DNA from: GWA2-49-15 sp964359085
GTDB lineage: Bacteria > Bdellovibrionota > Bacteriovoracia > Bacteriovoracales > Bacteriovoracaceae
Assembly: GCA_964359085.1 (NCBI GenBank)
Contig: CAYHRT010000088.1
Span: 1 to 14,845 of the forward strand
Reading direction: 5' to 3'
DNA length: 14,845 bases
Positions 1-7,352 of the stretch are shown piece after piece (position 1 is the stretch's first letter; each line of letters opens with the position of its first letter). A model generated the notes under the pieces. The model saw only the letters and a list, made by a program, of their open reading frames with translations, made no database searches and was not told the origin of the DNA. Both the position numbers and the translations under genes were made by a program.

Positions 1-1577
1 CGATGGTCCAAAAAAGGAAAGCGACCCTCAATTGAATTTCCCATGAGCATTCGGTCGCCCTGTGAAGATAAAAGATTTCCAGGAAGAAAGAGGCTTGCCT
101 CAAGAAATTGAGATCTTGATAAGGGATGCCATTTCATAAAATCTTTAGGTATTAAATCCTTAAGTGGTTGGTAAACATTTCTTTCCGGATTAAATTCTTC
201 GCGGATTTCCTGAGAGAAGAAATTTTTGATAAATGAAGTATTATTCCAGCGTATCATATGAGAATAAAATGGATTGTCTGTAGCACCGAGACCTTGCGAA
301 AAAAAATATTGCCAGCCAAAACCTTTTTTTTCTTTCGTGTTGATATAGGAATAAATTCTTTTTAACAATTGGGGCCTTAGTTGCGATTTCGGATTTTTGG
401 CCCAGTAACGGCGAATTTTATCCTCTTTAAAGATATTATAACCACCAAATATTTCATCTGCCCCTTCACCCGAAAGCACCACCTTGTATGATTTTGAGGA
501 CACATATTGTGAAAGTTTCAGCATGGGGGCCGGTGCAGTCCTAAGCAGCGGGCGCTCTGCTAATCTGACCACTTCCTTCAGAGAATTTGCAATATCATGA
601 TCGCTGACTTGATAACTGCTTTGCTTGACGCCTAAATGGCTTTGGACGATTTTCTGAGAAGCACTCTCGTCGTATTTCTGGTTTTCAAATGAAAGAGAGA
701 ATGTTTCAAAACCAAAATCTGTAATCTTTCCAAGCAATCCACAGATCAGGGAGGAATCAATTCCACCACTAAGATAGGCACCAACCGGAACATCGGCACG
801 TAGTCTCAACTTAATTGAATCTGACAATATTTCTTCAATCCTATCTTTATAGATGTTAACTGGTTGGTAATCATGATCGTTCATCCAGGGAAATTCAAAG
901 GACCAGTATTGCGTCGTGATTATTCCCTCAGAAGAGATGTGCATTAACTTCCCAGGCGACAGTTCGCAAATATTCTTAAATACTGTTCGTGGTGGAATGT
1001 TCACCCACAAAGTGAATATTTGTTCAAGTCCAACAAGATCCAACTCACCCTTTATGAAAGGGTGAGCAAGGATCGATTTCATCTCTGAAGCAAAGATAAA
1101 ATCACCATTTGGAAGAATTGAATAGAAGAGAGGTGTAATGCCTACGCGATCTCGCACCAAGATTAATTCTTCAATATTTTCATTCCAGATCGCGATTGAA
1201 AACTGTCCATTTAAATATTTTGGAAAATCAGATCCATATTGCTCATACGCATGAACAATGACTTCGGTATCAGATGAAGTCTTAAAGACATGTCCCTGTG
1301 CTTTTAAATTATTTCTTAATTCAATAAAGTTGAAGATCTCTCCGTTAAAAATGACACAGATTGAAGCATCTTCATTATAGATGGGTTGTGTACCTCCTTC
1401 GATATCGATAATACTTAAGCGCCGATGCCCAAGCCCAATAATGTTATCGAAAGTGAGGGATTTACCATCAGGCCCACGATGCAACAGCGCATCGGTCATT
1501 TTATTAACAATCTCTTTATCAAAAGAATCTAAACGTTTTTTAGTCTTTACATGGAATAGACCCGCAATGCCACACAT
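1..1577 (-). CDS. asnB: Asparagine synthase (glutamine-hydrolysing) type amidotransferase, 3' end cut by the window edge
   Basis: The frame is open from an ATG at 1577 to the left edge, giving about 525 residues; the usual family length is roughly 590-650, so the C-terminus lies outside. Seen: it begins MCGIAGLF, so Cys2 becomes the N-terminal class II glutaminase nucleophile. LGHRRLSIID and NGEIFN follow in the glutaminase domain. The synthetase domain has the PP-loop SGGIDSS at about residues 270-276, SGEGADEIFGGY at 369-380, and EGRFPFLDH at the very edge. Known: such enzymes take ammonia from glutamine and amidate an ATP-activated carboxylate; polysaccharide and exosortase-A loci carry paralogues whose substrate is often not free aspartate. 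It starts 5 bases after the NadE-like stop codon, with an AGGA motif about 12 bases upstream, so it is the last visible gene of the operon. Inference: it amidates a glycan or carrier-bound precursor. The family call is certain; the substrate is not. Confidence 0.95.
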   Translation of the reverse strand, partial: MCGIAGLFHVKTKKRLDSFDKEIVNKMTDALLHRGPDGKSLTFDNIIGLGHRRLSIIDIEGGTQPIYNEDASICVIFNGEIFNFIELRNNLKAQGHVFKTSSDTEVIVHAYEQYGSDFPKYLNGQFSIAIWNENIEELILVRDRVGITPLFYSILPNGDFIFASEMKSILAHPFIKGELDLVGLEQIFTLWVNIPPRTVFKNICELSPGKLMHISSEGIITTQYWSFEFPWMNDHDYQPVNIYKDRIEEILSDSIKLRLRADVPVGAYLSGGIDSSLICGLLGKITDFGFETFSLSFENQKYDESASQKIVQSHLGVKQSSYQVSDHDIANSLKEVVRLAERPLLRTAPAPMLKLSQYVSSKSYKVVLSGEGADEIFGGYNIFKEDKIRRYWAKNPKSQLRPQLLKRIYSYINTKEKKGFGWQYFFSQGLGATDNPFYSHMIRWNNTSFIKNFFSQEIREEFNPERNVYQPLKDLIPKDFMKWHPLSRSQFLEASLFLPGNLLSSQGDRMLMGNSIEGRFPFLDH

Positions 1578-1582
1578 AAAAA

Positions 1583-2578
1583 CTATAATTCCTGAACAGT
1601 TGGGTTATTAAAAATCTCTGGACTACTATGAAGATATTTTGCCATCCGCTTCTTTTGAGTAATATTCTGATAAATTCGCTCTACTTGTTGTTTGTCGATG
1701 CCTAGCGCCTCGGCCACAACTTCAGCGGGGACCTGATTGTCGATGCCATAGAGGCATAAATCCATTTCACGGTATGGGACAGAGAAATAAAATTCATCTT
1801 GCGATTGCGGTAAAGAATATGTGTCGGTTGTCGGTGGTCTGCCTGTGATTTCCTCTGGCACCCCAAAGTACTCAGCAATTTGATAAACCTGTGTCTTATA
1901 AAGATGCGCTATTGGTTTTACGTCAGCCGCTCCATCACCATATTTCACAAAAAATCCTTGGTCATATTCCACTTGATTCGGCGTCCCGATATCAGCATAG
2001 TTGAGAGACTCACAGTAATAGTATTCAATCATTTTTCTCACTCGCTGCTTAAGATTTGATGCAGCTACAATCTTTTGATAGGAAGATAAATTCAGTCGTC
2101 GCGACATCGTTTTACCATCTGGGGACATTACAAAAACTGAAAAGAAATTTAATTGACCAGTCAAATGCGTTTTAGGAAGTGCTATTTTACATTTCCAATC
2201 ATCCTCGAACTCGGGAATTACCTCCCGGATAGCATCATTCCGACGCTTATAGCATTGCAGTTCTTTTAAGATGCCACCGATATTCTCATTGATAGTTCTA
2301 AGTTTGAATTTATCTATGAGAAGTTCTGACAAATATTTTGTATCACTCGCCGAATCGTATTCTGGCATGGTTAGCGCCAGAACTTTATCCCTGCCAAACG
2401 CCCTAAGACATAATACCGCAACAACACTACTATCGACTCCGCCAGAAATTCCTAGCACGGCGCCTTTCTTTTTGAATTTAGTATAAACGGTGGATCTCAA
2501 CTGATCGACAATATAATCGACCTCTTCTTGCGGGTCAATTTTTAGGATTTCCTGGTTAAATTCTGATGTATCAAGCAT
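1583..2578 (-). CDS. NAD-synthetase-like (NadE family) PP-loop ATPase of a polysaccharide-locus type
   Basis: I chose the ATG at 2578 (331 residues), which overlaps the ACP stop codon as ATGCTTGA and starts just before the conserved ILKIDP..EVDYIV segment. A longer start at 2623 (346 residues) would overlap the ACP gene by 53 bases and has no ribosome site. Seen, in 331-residue numbering: PP-loop SGGVDSS at 45-51, MPEYDSASD after it, KYGDGAADVKPIAHLYKTQV from 212, and RPPTTDTYSLPQSQDEFYF from about 247. Ammonia-dependent NadE proteins are usually near 270 residues. This one carries extra sequence at about 107-173, and the usual PPS/T..L..GQTDE loop is changed to TTDTYSLPQSQDE. It has no glutaminase domain, while AsnB next to it does. 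Inference: it adenylates and amidates a carboxylate other than, or besides, deamido-NAD. Genuine NAD synthesis cannot be excluded. Confidence 0.85.
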   Translation of the reverse strand: MLDTSEFNQEILKIDPQEEVDYIVDQLRSTVYTKFKKKGAVLGISGGVDSSVVAVLCLRAFGRDKVLALTMPEYDSASDTKYLSELLIDKFKLRTINENIGGILKELQCYKRRNDAIREVIPEFEDDWKCKIALPKTHLTGQLNFFSVFVMSPDGKTMSRRLNLSSYQKIVAASNLKQRVRKMIEYYYCESLNYADIGTPNQVEYDQGFFVKYGDGAADVKPIAHLYKTQVYQIAEYFGVPEEITGRPPTTDTYSLPQSQDEFYFSVPYREMDLCLYGIDNQVPAEVVAEALGIDKQQVERIYQNITQKKRMAKYLHSSPEIFNNPTVQEL

Positions 2579-2834
2579 TTTGTAATCGCATTTTCTTGTC
2601 GTTAATAAATTTTGCAATTCCATTTAAACTGTCAAAATTGGCCGGCAATAAATCGGCATCTTCAACAGCTATCTTGAAATTTTCCTCAACATAAGCAACC
2701 ACTTCCATAATCCCCGCAGAATCAACCAGGCCAGCGTTGATTAAAGAGGTATCGTTTTGTAAGTTAGTAACATCAACCCCATATAAGAAATTATCAGTAA
2801 TAAAATTGCGAATCGTTTTAGTTATTTCTTGCAT
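2571..2834 (-). CDS. Acyl carrier protein
   Basis: This 87-residue acidic protein has the carrier-protein fold signature. The segment GLVDSAGIMEVV contains the Asp-Ser pair, with Ser39 as the probable 4'-phosphopantetheine attachment site. The usual DSL motif is DSA here. Its ATG lies within the 3' end of the ligase gene (17-base overlap) and is preceded by a strong GGAGGT ribosome site 5 bases upstream, so translation with the ligase is coupled. Inference: the adjacent AMP-forming ligase loads it with an acyl or aminoacyl group that is later moved to a glycan precursor or changed by the two downstream amide-forming enzymes. It is clearly not the housekeeping ACP of a fatty-acid cluster, since no fab genes are near. 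Confidence 0.9.
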   Translation of the reverse strand: MQEITKTIRNFITDNFLYGVDVTNLQNDTSLINAGLVDSAGIMEVVAYVEENFKIAVEDADLLPANFDSLNGIAKFINDKKMRLQNA

Positions 2835-4410
2835 ATTCTACCTCCACCTGTTTACTTACCTTAAGTTGGGACTTTGTTACCTTTCCTGAGGGAGTTGTTG
2901 GTAAGGTATCAACTAGGATTACTTTTTTTGGCACCATATGGTTTTCAAGTTTATTTCTGCAGATCTTGATTACATCATGCTCATTTAGATCGACTGTACC
3001 ATCTAACACTACGTAGGCAATGATGGCCTGTCCCCATAATTCGTCTGCCTCACCGAGAACCGCCGAGTCTCTGACTCCCGCAATCCCATCGAGACAATTT
3101 TCAACTTCAATAGGCGAAACCTTCTCACCTCTCGTTTTTATAATATCGTCGCTTCTTCCCTTGAAATAAAGAAATCCATCACTGTCAATGGTAAACCAAT
3201 CATGAGTACATAGAATCTTTTCACCTGGATAAATTCCTTCTTTAAGCATTTGCTCTGTTTCATACGGCTTTTTCCAATAACCCATCATCAAATGTGGGCC
3301 TCGCACATGCAGAATTCCGAGATTACCAGCAGCAACTGGTAGTCCCTGTGGCGAGAGCAAGAATACTTCCGTACCGGGAATGGCCTTACCTACAGAATGT
3401 GGCGCTTTATGGAGATTGTCAGGTGAAAGATAGCTTACGCGCTTGCATTCAGTTAATCCGTACATTTTAAAGATTTGAGCATTGGGAAAAANNNNNNNNN
3501 NTATTAAATCAGCGGATAATGAAGCGGCGGTATTTGTGATTTTCTTAATATCGTCAAAGACAATGTCTCGTCTCTTGGCCAAGGTGATGAGTGTTTTGTA
3601 TACTGTAGGAACTCCAGGAAAAACAGTAACCCTTTCTTTTCGGATGGTTTCAATAATCCTTTCTGGATAGCTGAATGATTTTTCTAGAACAAGCGTGGCA
3701 CCCAGGCTAATGGTCATGAAAACCTGATACAATCCATAATCAAAGGCCAGCGGTAGAAAATTGATTATTCGATCATCAGTATGCAGATCAAGATAATAAT
3801 CGAGACAATGGGTCATGAAAATCATCGCTTGATGGTTCATCATAACGCCTTTTGGGTCTCCGGTACTTCCTGAAGTATAAATTAATGCCGCTAGATCTGT
3901 TGGGATATTTCGATAGGGGAAGGCCACTGGTGCTGTTGCCTCAATTAGGACTTCAAAAGATTCCTCTAGTTCAGAAAGACCGTGGTTGTCATGCTTTGCC
4001 AATCCCGTTACGATAATTGCTTTTAATTTTGGTTCACTTTCGAGTGCTCTTCGATAGGCCCCTTGTAGCGCGATATTAGTAATCAGAATTCTGGCATCGC
4101 TATCATCTAAAATAAATTTCAATTTACTTGATTTTGTTTGATGGTTGATAATTGAGAAGACACCTCCCGCCAAGAGTGTCGCAAAAAGGGAGATAATAGT
4201 ATTGATAGAGTTATCCATAAATAAAACAACTCGTTCGCCTCGATTTAATCCTTTTAGTTGTAAAACATTTGCCAGCCTACTTGCCTGATCGTAGAGATCA
4301 CCATAAGAATACTGGGTCCCACCATCAATACAGGCAATCTTCCAGGGGAATCTTTCAGCAGCGCGCACCAGAAAATCGCTTAAACTAATTGGATACAGAA
4401 ATTTGTCCAT
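2818..4410 (-). CDS. AMP-forming acyl-CoA/acyl-ACP ligase of the exosortase-A-associated type
   Basis: This 530-residue member of the ANL (adenylate-forming) superfamily should activate a carboxylic acid as acyl-AMP and pass it to a thiol, most likely the phosphopantetheine of the ACP encoded next. Seen: the P-loop-like A3 motif YTSGSTGDPKGV at 178-189; A5 MYGLTEC at 316-322, followed by KRVSYL; the hinge and A8 region FKGRSDDIIKTRGEKVSPIE at about 416-435; and the A10 lysine in PSGK at 510. The MYGLTECKRVSYL stretch recalls ligases found in exosortase-A loci (recall, not a search). The start has GGAGAA about 8 bases upstream. Residues 304-307 are unknown because ten N interrupt the gene; the frame is kept, but the true length there may differ. 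It is the first gene of the minus-strand operon and diverges from the GNAT gene across 156 bases. Confidence 0.92.
   Translation of the reverse strand: MDKFLYPISLSDFLVRAAERFPWKIACIDGGTQYSYGDLYDQASRLANVLQLKGLNRGERVVLFMDNSINTIISLFATLLAGGVFSIINHQTKSSKLKFILDDSDARILITNIALQGAYRRALESEPKLKAIIVTGLAKHDNHGLSELEESFEVLIEATAPVAFPYRNIPTDLAALIYTSGSTGDPKGVMMNHQAMIFMTHCLDYYLDLHTDDRIINFLPLAFDYGLYQVFMTISLGATLVLEKSFSYPERIIETIRKERVTVFPGVPTVYKTLITLAKRRDIVFDDIKKITNTAASLSADLIXXXXFPNAQIFKMYGLTECKRVSYLSPDNLHKAPHSVGKAIPGTEVFLLSPQGLPVAAGNLGILHVRGPHLMMGYWKKPYETEQMLKEGIYPGEKILCTHDWFTIDSDGFLYFKGRSDDIIKTRGEKVSPIEVENCLDGIAGVRDSAVLGEADELWGQAIIAYVVLDGTVDLNEHDVIKICRNKLENHMVPKKVILVDTLPTTPSGKVTKSQLKVSKQVEVEYARNN
2840..2845 (-). 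promoter_or_regulatory. Strong ribosome binding site of the ACP gene
   Basis: On the minus strand the sequence GGAGGT sits 5 bases before the ACP ATG, inside the last codons of the ligase. It supports the ACP start and suggests that ACP is made at a higher rate than the other products of the operon. Confidence 0.6.
3492..3501. other. Assembly gap of ten N inside the ligase gene
   Basis: Ten consecutive N interrupt the ligase between LSADLI and FPNAQIF. The reading frame is open on both sides with the gap taken at face value. The codon bridging the gap reads NTT, which would give Leu, Phe, Ile or Val. Ten may be a placeholder length rather than a measured one. Confidence 0.97.
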
Positions 4411-4453
4411 ATATCAAATTCTCCGATCTTGAAGAAACGCAATAATTTATACG

Positions 4454-4492
4454 TAGCTGGCGTGTACGAGTAAATGAGTGTACTCACAGCTA
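4454..4492. promoter_or_regulatory. Imperfect inverted repeat in the divergent intergenic region
   Basis: The 156 bases between the divergent ligase and GNAT genes must hold both promoters. Within them, outer arms TAGCTG (4454-4459) and CAGCTA (4487-4492) pair, and an inner GTAC/GTAC pair lies about four bases further in, with a loop of 12. This could be an operator or a small RNA hairpin. No convincing sigma-70 boxes were found on either strand: TTGAAA with TGTGAT 17 bases later (plus strand) is the best match, but it would leave a very short leader. Confidence 0.3.
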
Positions 4493-4566
4493 GCTTTGAT
4501 AATGGTCACCTTGGCGATTGTTGAAAAATAAATTAATTTGGCATGTGATTTATTTAGGAGAGACCT

Positions 4567-5313
4567 ATGGGAACTCATATTCTCGCACGTATTTCTGAAT
4601 CCCGTTTTTGCCCTAATAAGATCTTTTACTATCATACCATTCTGGGATTGGAGTTTAGGTCCTTGAATGAAAAATGCCTTCTCCGAAAACCTATGGATAT
4701 AATCTTTGAGAAAGTCGATCAAAGATCCTTGAGTCAGAAGCAACTTGATTTTGTGTTGGATGAACTCCTGGCGGTTAGTGGTAGTGATAGTGTGCCTGGA
4801 CAACGGGAAATCTTTGATGTTTTTTTTAAACTTGGTGACACTTGTTTTTTGGCAAGAAAAAATGATGTTTTAATTGGTTATTATTGGGCGTTTCGAACTC
4901 ATCATATCATCACCTATGATGATTATAAAAGTAAAAATCTAGAAATTGAACTTGCATCAAATATGATTTTCTTCGGAAATGGATTTATTCATCCATCTTT
5001 TCGATTAAAAGGAGTTTTTCCTCATTTCGCAAAATATTGCATCCAGCAGTTTTCGTGTGATAGTCGATTCATTACCGCGACAGATATTGAAAACAATCTG
5101 TCTCTTAACTCCCATAACCGTTTGGGGTATTTACAGCAGTTCCAGCTTACCTGTATTTCCCTTTGGCGTCTTCATCTGCATTTCATCAAAGCAAAACAAC
5201 ATAGACCAGTCATCAGATTTCATTTTCACAGAGCAAGGAAGTCCATGCCCAAAATTAATGCTAGTATGCTGCTCTCTGATCAAGCGAGTTTAGCTGAACT
5301 GTCGCATGCGTGA
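4567..5313 (+). CDS. GNAT-like acyltransferase
   Basis: A 248-residue soluble protein. The start is supported by AGGAG six bases before the ATG. Seen: the second half has a GNAT-like layout. The strand GNGFIHPSFRLKGVFPHF (about 138-155) resembles the 'V.P..RGKG' acetyl-CoA pyrophosphate loop region, although the glycine-rich loop is weak. It is followed by NNLSLNSHNRLGYLQ, matching the late GNAT 'N..S...H.KLGF' motif. Known: GNAT proteins of this shape occur in capsule and exopolysaccharide loci. Inference: it N- or O-acylates a sugar precursor, using acyl-CoA or perhaps the nearby ACP as donor. It stands alone on the plus strand and its 3' end overlaps the deacetylase gene tail to tail by 53 bases. 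The family call is moderate; the substrate is unknown. Confidence 0.65.
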   Translation: MGTHILARISESRFCPNKIFYYHTILGLEFRSLNEKCLLRKPMDIIFEKVDQRSLSQKQLDFVLDELLAVSGSDSVPGQREIFDVFFKLGDTCFLARKNDVLIGYYWAFRTHHIITYDDYKSKNLEIELASNMIFFGNGFIHPSFRLKGVFPHFAKYCIQQFSCDSRFITATDIENNLSLNSHNRLGYLQQFQLTCISLWRLHLHFIKAKQHRPVIRFHFHRARKSMPKINASMLLSDQASLAELSHA

Positions 5314-6136
5314 GCAAATTATGATTTTTGATTATTTGTTCGATCGGAACGAAATGAAAATCATTTAATAACCTCTCAAACTTATCTCGGTTTTGCTTTA
5401 ATCCGACATAATGTCGAAATTTCTTAAGCAAAGGAAGATTAATTCTTGGTTGTTCGTAATCGAATTCCCATGGATGAAAATATGTTACGATATCATCGGG
5501 TGCACTTCTATCTTGTAGCAATGTTCTGAAGAGCCAATAGGGTGATAGGCGAAAATATCCTCCACCAGAGATAGGAATTTTGAAACCACAAAACGATAGG
5601 GCAGTCATGGGGACTTCAAGCATTCCATTTATTTCATGGATGTTTTGTCTGAATCCCGAGATGCCGTAATCAGGATGTCTTACGGGATAAATGCTGCTAT
5701 CATATTTAAATCCATTATTTCGTAAGATATCTAAGGCCCAAATTGTCTCTCGTGTAATCGAAAAACTCGGAGCGCGATATCCGTTAATAGGATGACCTAT
5801 TATGTTTGTTAAGATGAACAGAGATTTTTCAATATCTTTTTGAAACTCACTTGTCGTCATTTGGGTTATCATAGTATGAGAATAACCATGCGAGGCCATC
5901 TCATGTCCGTCCTTCATAATATCGCGAACTAATTCAGGAATTCGTTCGGCAATCCAACCGAGGATGAAAAAAGTGGCCTTAATGTTATGTTCTCGTAAGG
6001 CCTTTAAGATATATTTTGTACTCTCTTGGACTCTTATTTCGCATTTCTTCCATTCTTTAAATGGGAATATATCTTTCATGTTTTGAACACAAAACCAGTC
6101 TTCAATGTCAAAGCTAAGTGCGAGCGTTTTCATCAT
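5261..6136 (-). CDS. Polysaccharide deacetylase with DUF3473-type C-terminus (XrtA/PEP-CTERM locus type)
   Basis: This NodB-family deacetylase has 291 residues from the first of two adjacent ATGs; AAAGGA fits the second (6133) slightly better. It would remove N- or O-acetyl groups from the glycan. Seen: metal and base motif SFDIEDWF at 8-15; GHEMASHGYSH with the paired histidines; GYRAPSFSITRE (motif 3); YDSSIYPVRHPDYGI; then GGGYFRLSPYW, YFHPWEFDYEQPRI and KKFRHYVGL, the extension typical of the deacetylase that accompanies exosortase A. No signal peptide is present, as in that subfamily, so it probably acts on cytoplasmic lipid-linked intermediates. It lies 85 bases after the glycosyltransferase gene, and its 3' end overlaps the oppositely read GNAT gene by 53 bases. 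The subfamily call rests on remembered motifs. Confidence 0.93.
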   Translation of the reverse strand: MMKTLALSFDIEDWFCVQNMKDIFPFKEWKKCEIRVQESTKYILKALREHNIKATFFILGWIAERIPELVRDIMKDGHEMASHGYSHTMITQMTTSEFQKDIEKSLFILTNIIGHPINGYRAPSFSITRETIWALDILRNNGFKYDSSIYPVRHPDYGISGFRQNIHEINGMLEVPMTALSFCGFKIPISGGGYFRLSPYWLFRTLLQDRSAPDDIVTYFHPWEFDYEQPRINLPLLKKFRHYVGLKQNRDKFERLLNDFHFVPIEQIIKNHNLLTHATVQLNSLDQRAAY

Positions 6137-6164
6137 GCATCCTTTGAAAAAAGATGGTACAAAA

Positions 6165-6194
6165 TAGCACTGGATTTACGTGGTAGCGCTGGAT
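6165..6194. repeat. Imperfect 11-bp direct repeat upstream of the deacetylase gene
   Basis: TAGCACTGGAT (6165-6175) and TAGCGCTGGAT (6184-6194) differ at one base and are 19 bases apart start to start, close to two helical turns. They lie in the 85-base gap between the glycosyltransferase and the deacetylase, about 30-60 bases upstream of the latter's start. This is a possible transcription-factor site; chance is a fair alternative. Confidence 0.35.
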
Positions 6195-6221
6195 AAAACT
6201 TTAGACAAGAATGCATTAAGT

Positions 6222-7343
6222 TTAGACTGCGAATGATGATTGGCGTGTTGAAAAATTATAAAGATCAAGATAACGTGTGATCATTTGTTGGAGAGTATAT
6301 TTTTCCTTTATATCATTGCTTGCAATAGCGATTTTACTTTTGTAGTCCATTTTTCTATCTTTGATTTCCAGAAGTCTGTTGAATAAAGCGTTCTTTTCTT
6401 CAAGACTAAAGAGGATGATGCCCTCGTTTGAGATTTTTTGATGGGCAGGAATATCACTACAGAGACAAAGCTTCTGGCTTGCCATAGCTTCGAGGACGGC
6501 AATCGGATGGCCTTCGGTTAACGAACTAGAAACAAAAATGTCTCCAAGTCTTAAAACTTCTCTGACATCCTCCTGATATCCATGCAAGGTTATATGTTGG
6601 TCCAATTGATTATCGTTTATAAAGTTCAAAACAGATTCGACCTCCTTTTGCGTACCTGTTCCAGCATGATGCAAATGGAAATCAACATTGCTTTCTTTTA
6701 GTTTTTTACATGCCAGAAGGATATGCTCCAGATTCTTTTCTCTTGAGATGCGTGAGATACACACTAAGCGTAATTTTGGGCCTTCTATATCGGTAAAGGC
6801 AATTTCCTTTAACTCACAATATCGTTTTGCGTCTACTCCGTTGTGGATTACAACTGGAATTCCCTTCATGCCCCAGCATTTTTTTACAAGAACATCTTTG
6901 ACGTGTTCTGAGACGCTTATGATATGTTGGTAGAAGTAACTGGCGAGCTGAAAGAAGAGCACATATTTTCTGTTTGTCACGAAATGATGAAGGGTGTGTT
7001 GCGTATGAATTAAAACTAATCGCGGGTTTAATATTTTTAGGGCAACTGCATATTCCATCGGTCCAAAATCATGAGTATGTAGAATTGTAATTCTCTCATT
7101 AGCAATTAGTCGGTGTAGCTTGCTCAAGAGTTTTGCATCATACCCATGCTCCTTTTTATAAATCTGTACATCCTTGCCCAATTTTTTCAATTCGTTTGCA
7201 GCACCTGAAAATTCATCCATTTCATAGGCAAAGAATTTTTGTTTTAATTGCGCTTCGGGAATAATTCGTCCAATCTCTGCGAGAAATCTCTCGATCCCGC
7301 CCTGGTATAAATACTCAACGAGATGCAATACTTTTGTATTCAC
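6222..7343 (-). CDS. Glycosyltransferase family 4 (GT-B fold)
   Basis: A 373-residue retaining glycosyltransferase that would add a sugar to the lipid-linked oligosaccharide at the cytoplasmic face. Seen: N-terminal LYQGGIERFLAEI (about 12-24), the glycine loop of the acceptor domain; IHNGVD at 166-171; ISRISREKNLEHIL starting at 196, the donor-domain entry with basic residues; and the E-x7-E motif EGHPIAVLE at 277-285 that holds the nucleotide sugar. The start codon is GTG, nine bases after the TGA of the glycosidase gene, with GAGAA just upstream, so the two are probably one transcript. It is the only processive-type glycosyltransferase in the window, so the repeat unit needs others encoded outside. 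Family assignment is firm; sugar and linkage cannot be read from sequence. Confidence 0.93.
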   Translation of the reverse strand: MNTKVLHLVEYLYQGGIERFLAEIGRIIPEAQLKQKFFAYEMDEFSGAANELKKLGKDVQIYKKEHGYDAKLLSKLHRLIANERITILHTHDFGPMEYAVALKILNPRLVLIHTQHTLHHFVTNRKYVLFFQLASYFYQHIISVSEHVKDVLVKKCWGMKGIPVVIHNGVDAKRYCELKEIAFTDIEGPKLRLVCISRISREKNLEHILLACKKLKESNVDFHLHHAGTGTQKEVESVLNFINDNQLDQHITLHGYQEDVREVLRLGDIFVSSSLTEGHPIAVLEAMASQKLCLCSDIPAHQKISNEGIILFSLEEKNALFNRLLEIKDRKMDYKSKIAIASNDIKEKYTLQQMITRYLDLYNFSTRQSSFAV

Positions 7344-7352
7344 TTCTTGTTC

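Noticed and set aside
1381..1611. 76-codon plus-strand frame inside asnB
   Set aside because: A shadow of the AsnB N-terminal coding region; the minus strand encodes clear glutaminase motifs here.
2579..2623. Longer N-terminus of the NadE-like protein
   Set aside because: It would overlap the ACP by 53 bases without a ribosome site, and the extra residues do not resemble the NadE N-terminus.
4535..4555. Sigma-54-like promoter (TTGGCATG...TTATT) before the GNAT gene
   Set aside because: The -24 half fits but the essential GC at -12 is AT, and transcription would begin almost at the start codon.
4447..4803. 118-codon open frame on the minus strand
   Set aside because: It lies antisense to the start of the GNAT gene and across the intergenic repeat, has no ribosome site, and its sequence looks like no protein family. 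The plus-strand gene has AGGAG and GNAT-like motifs.
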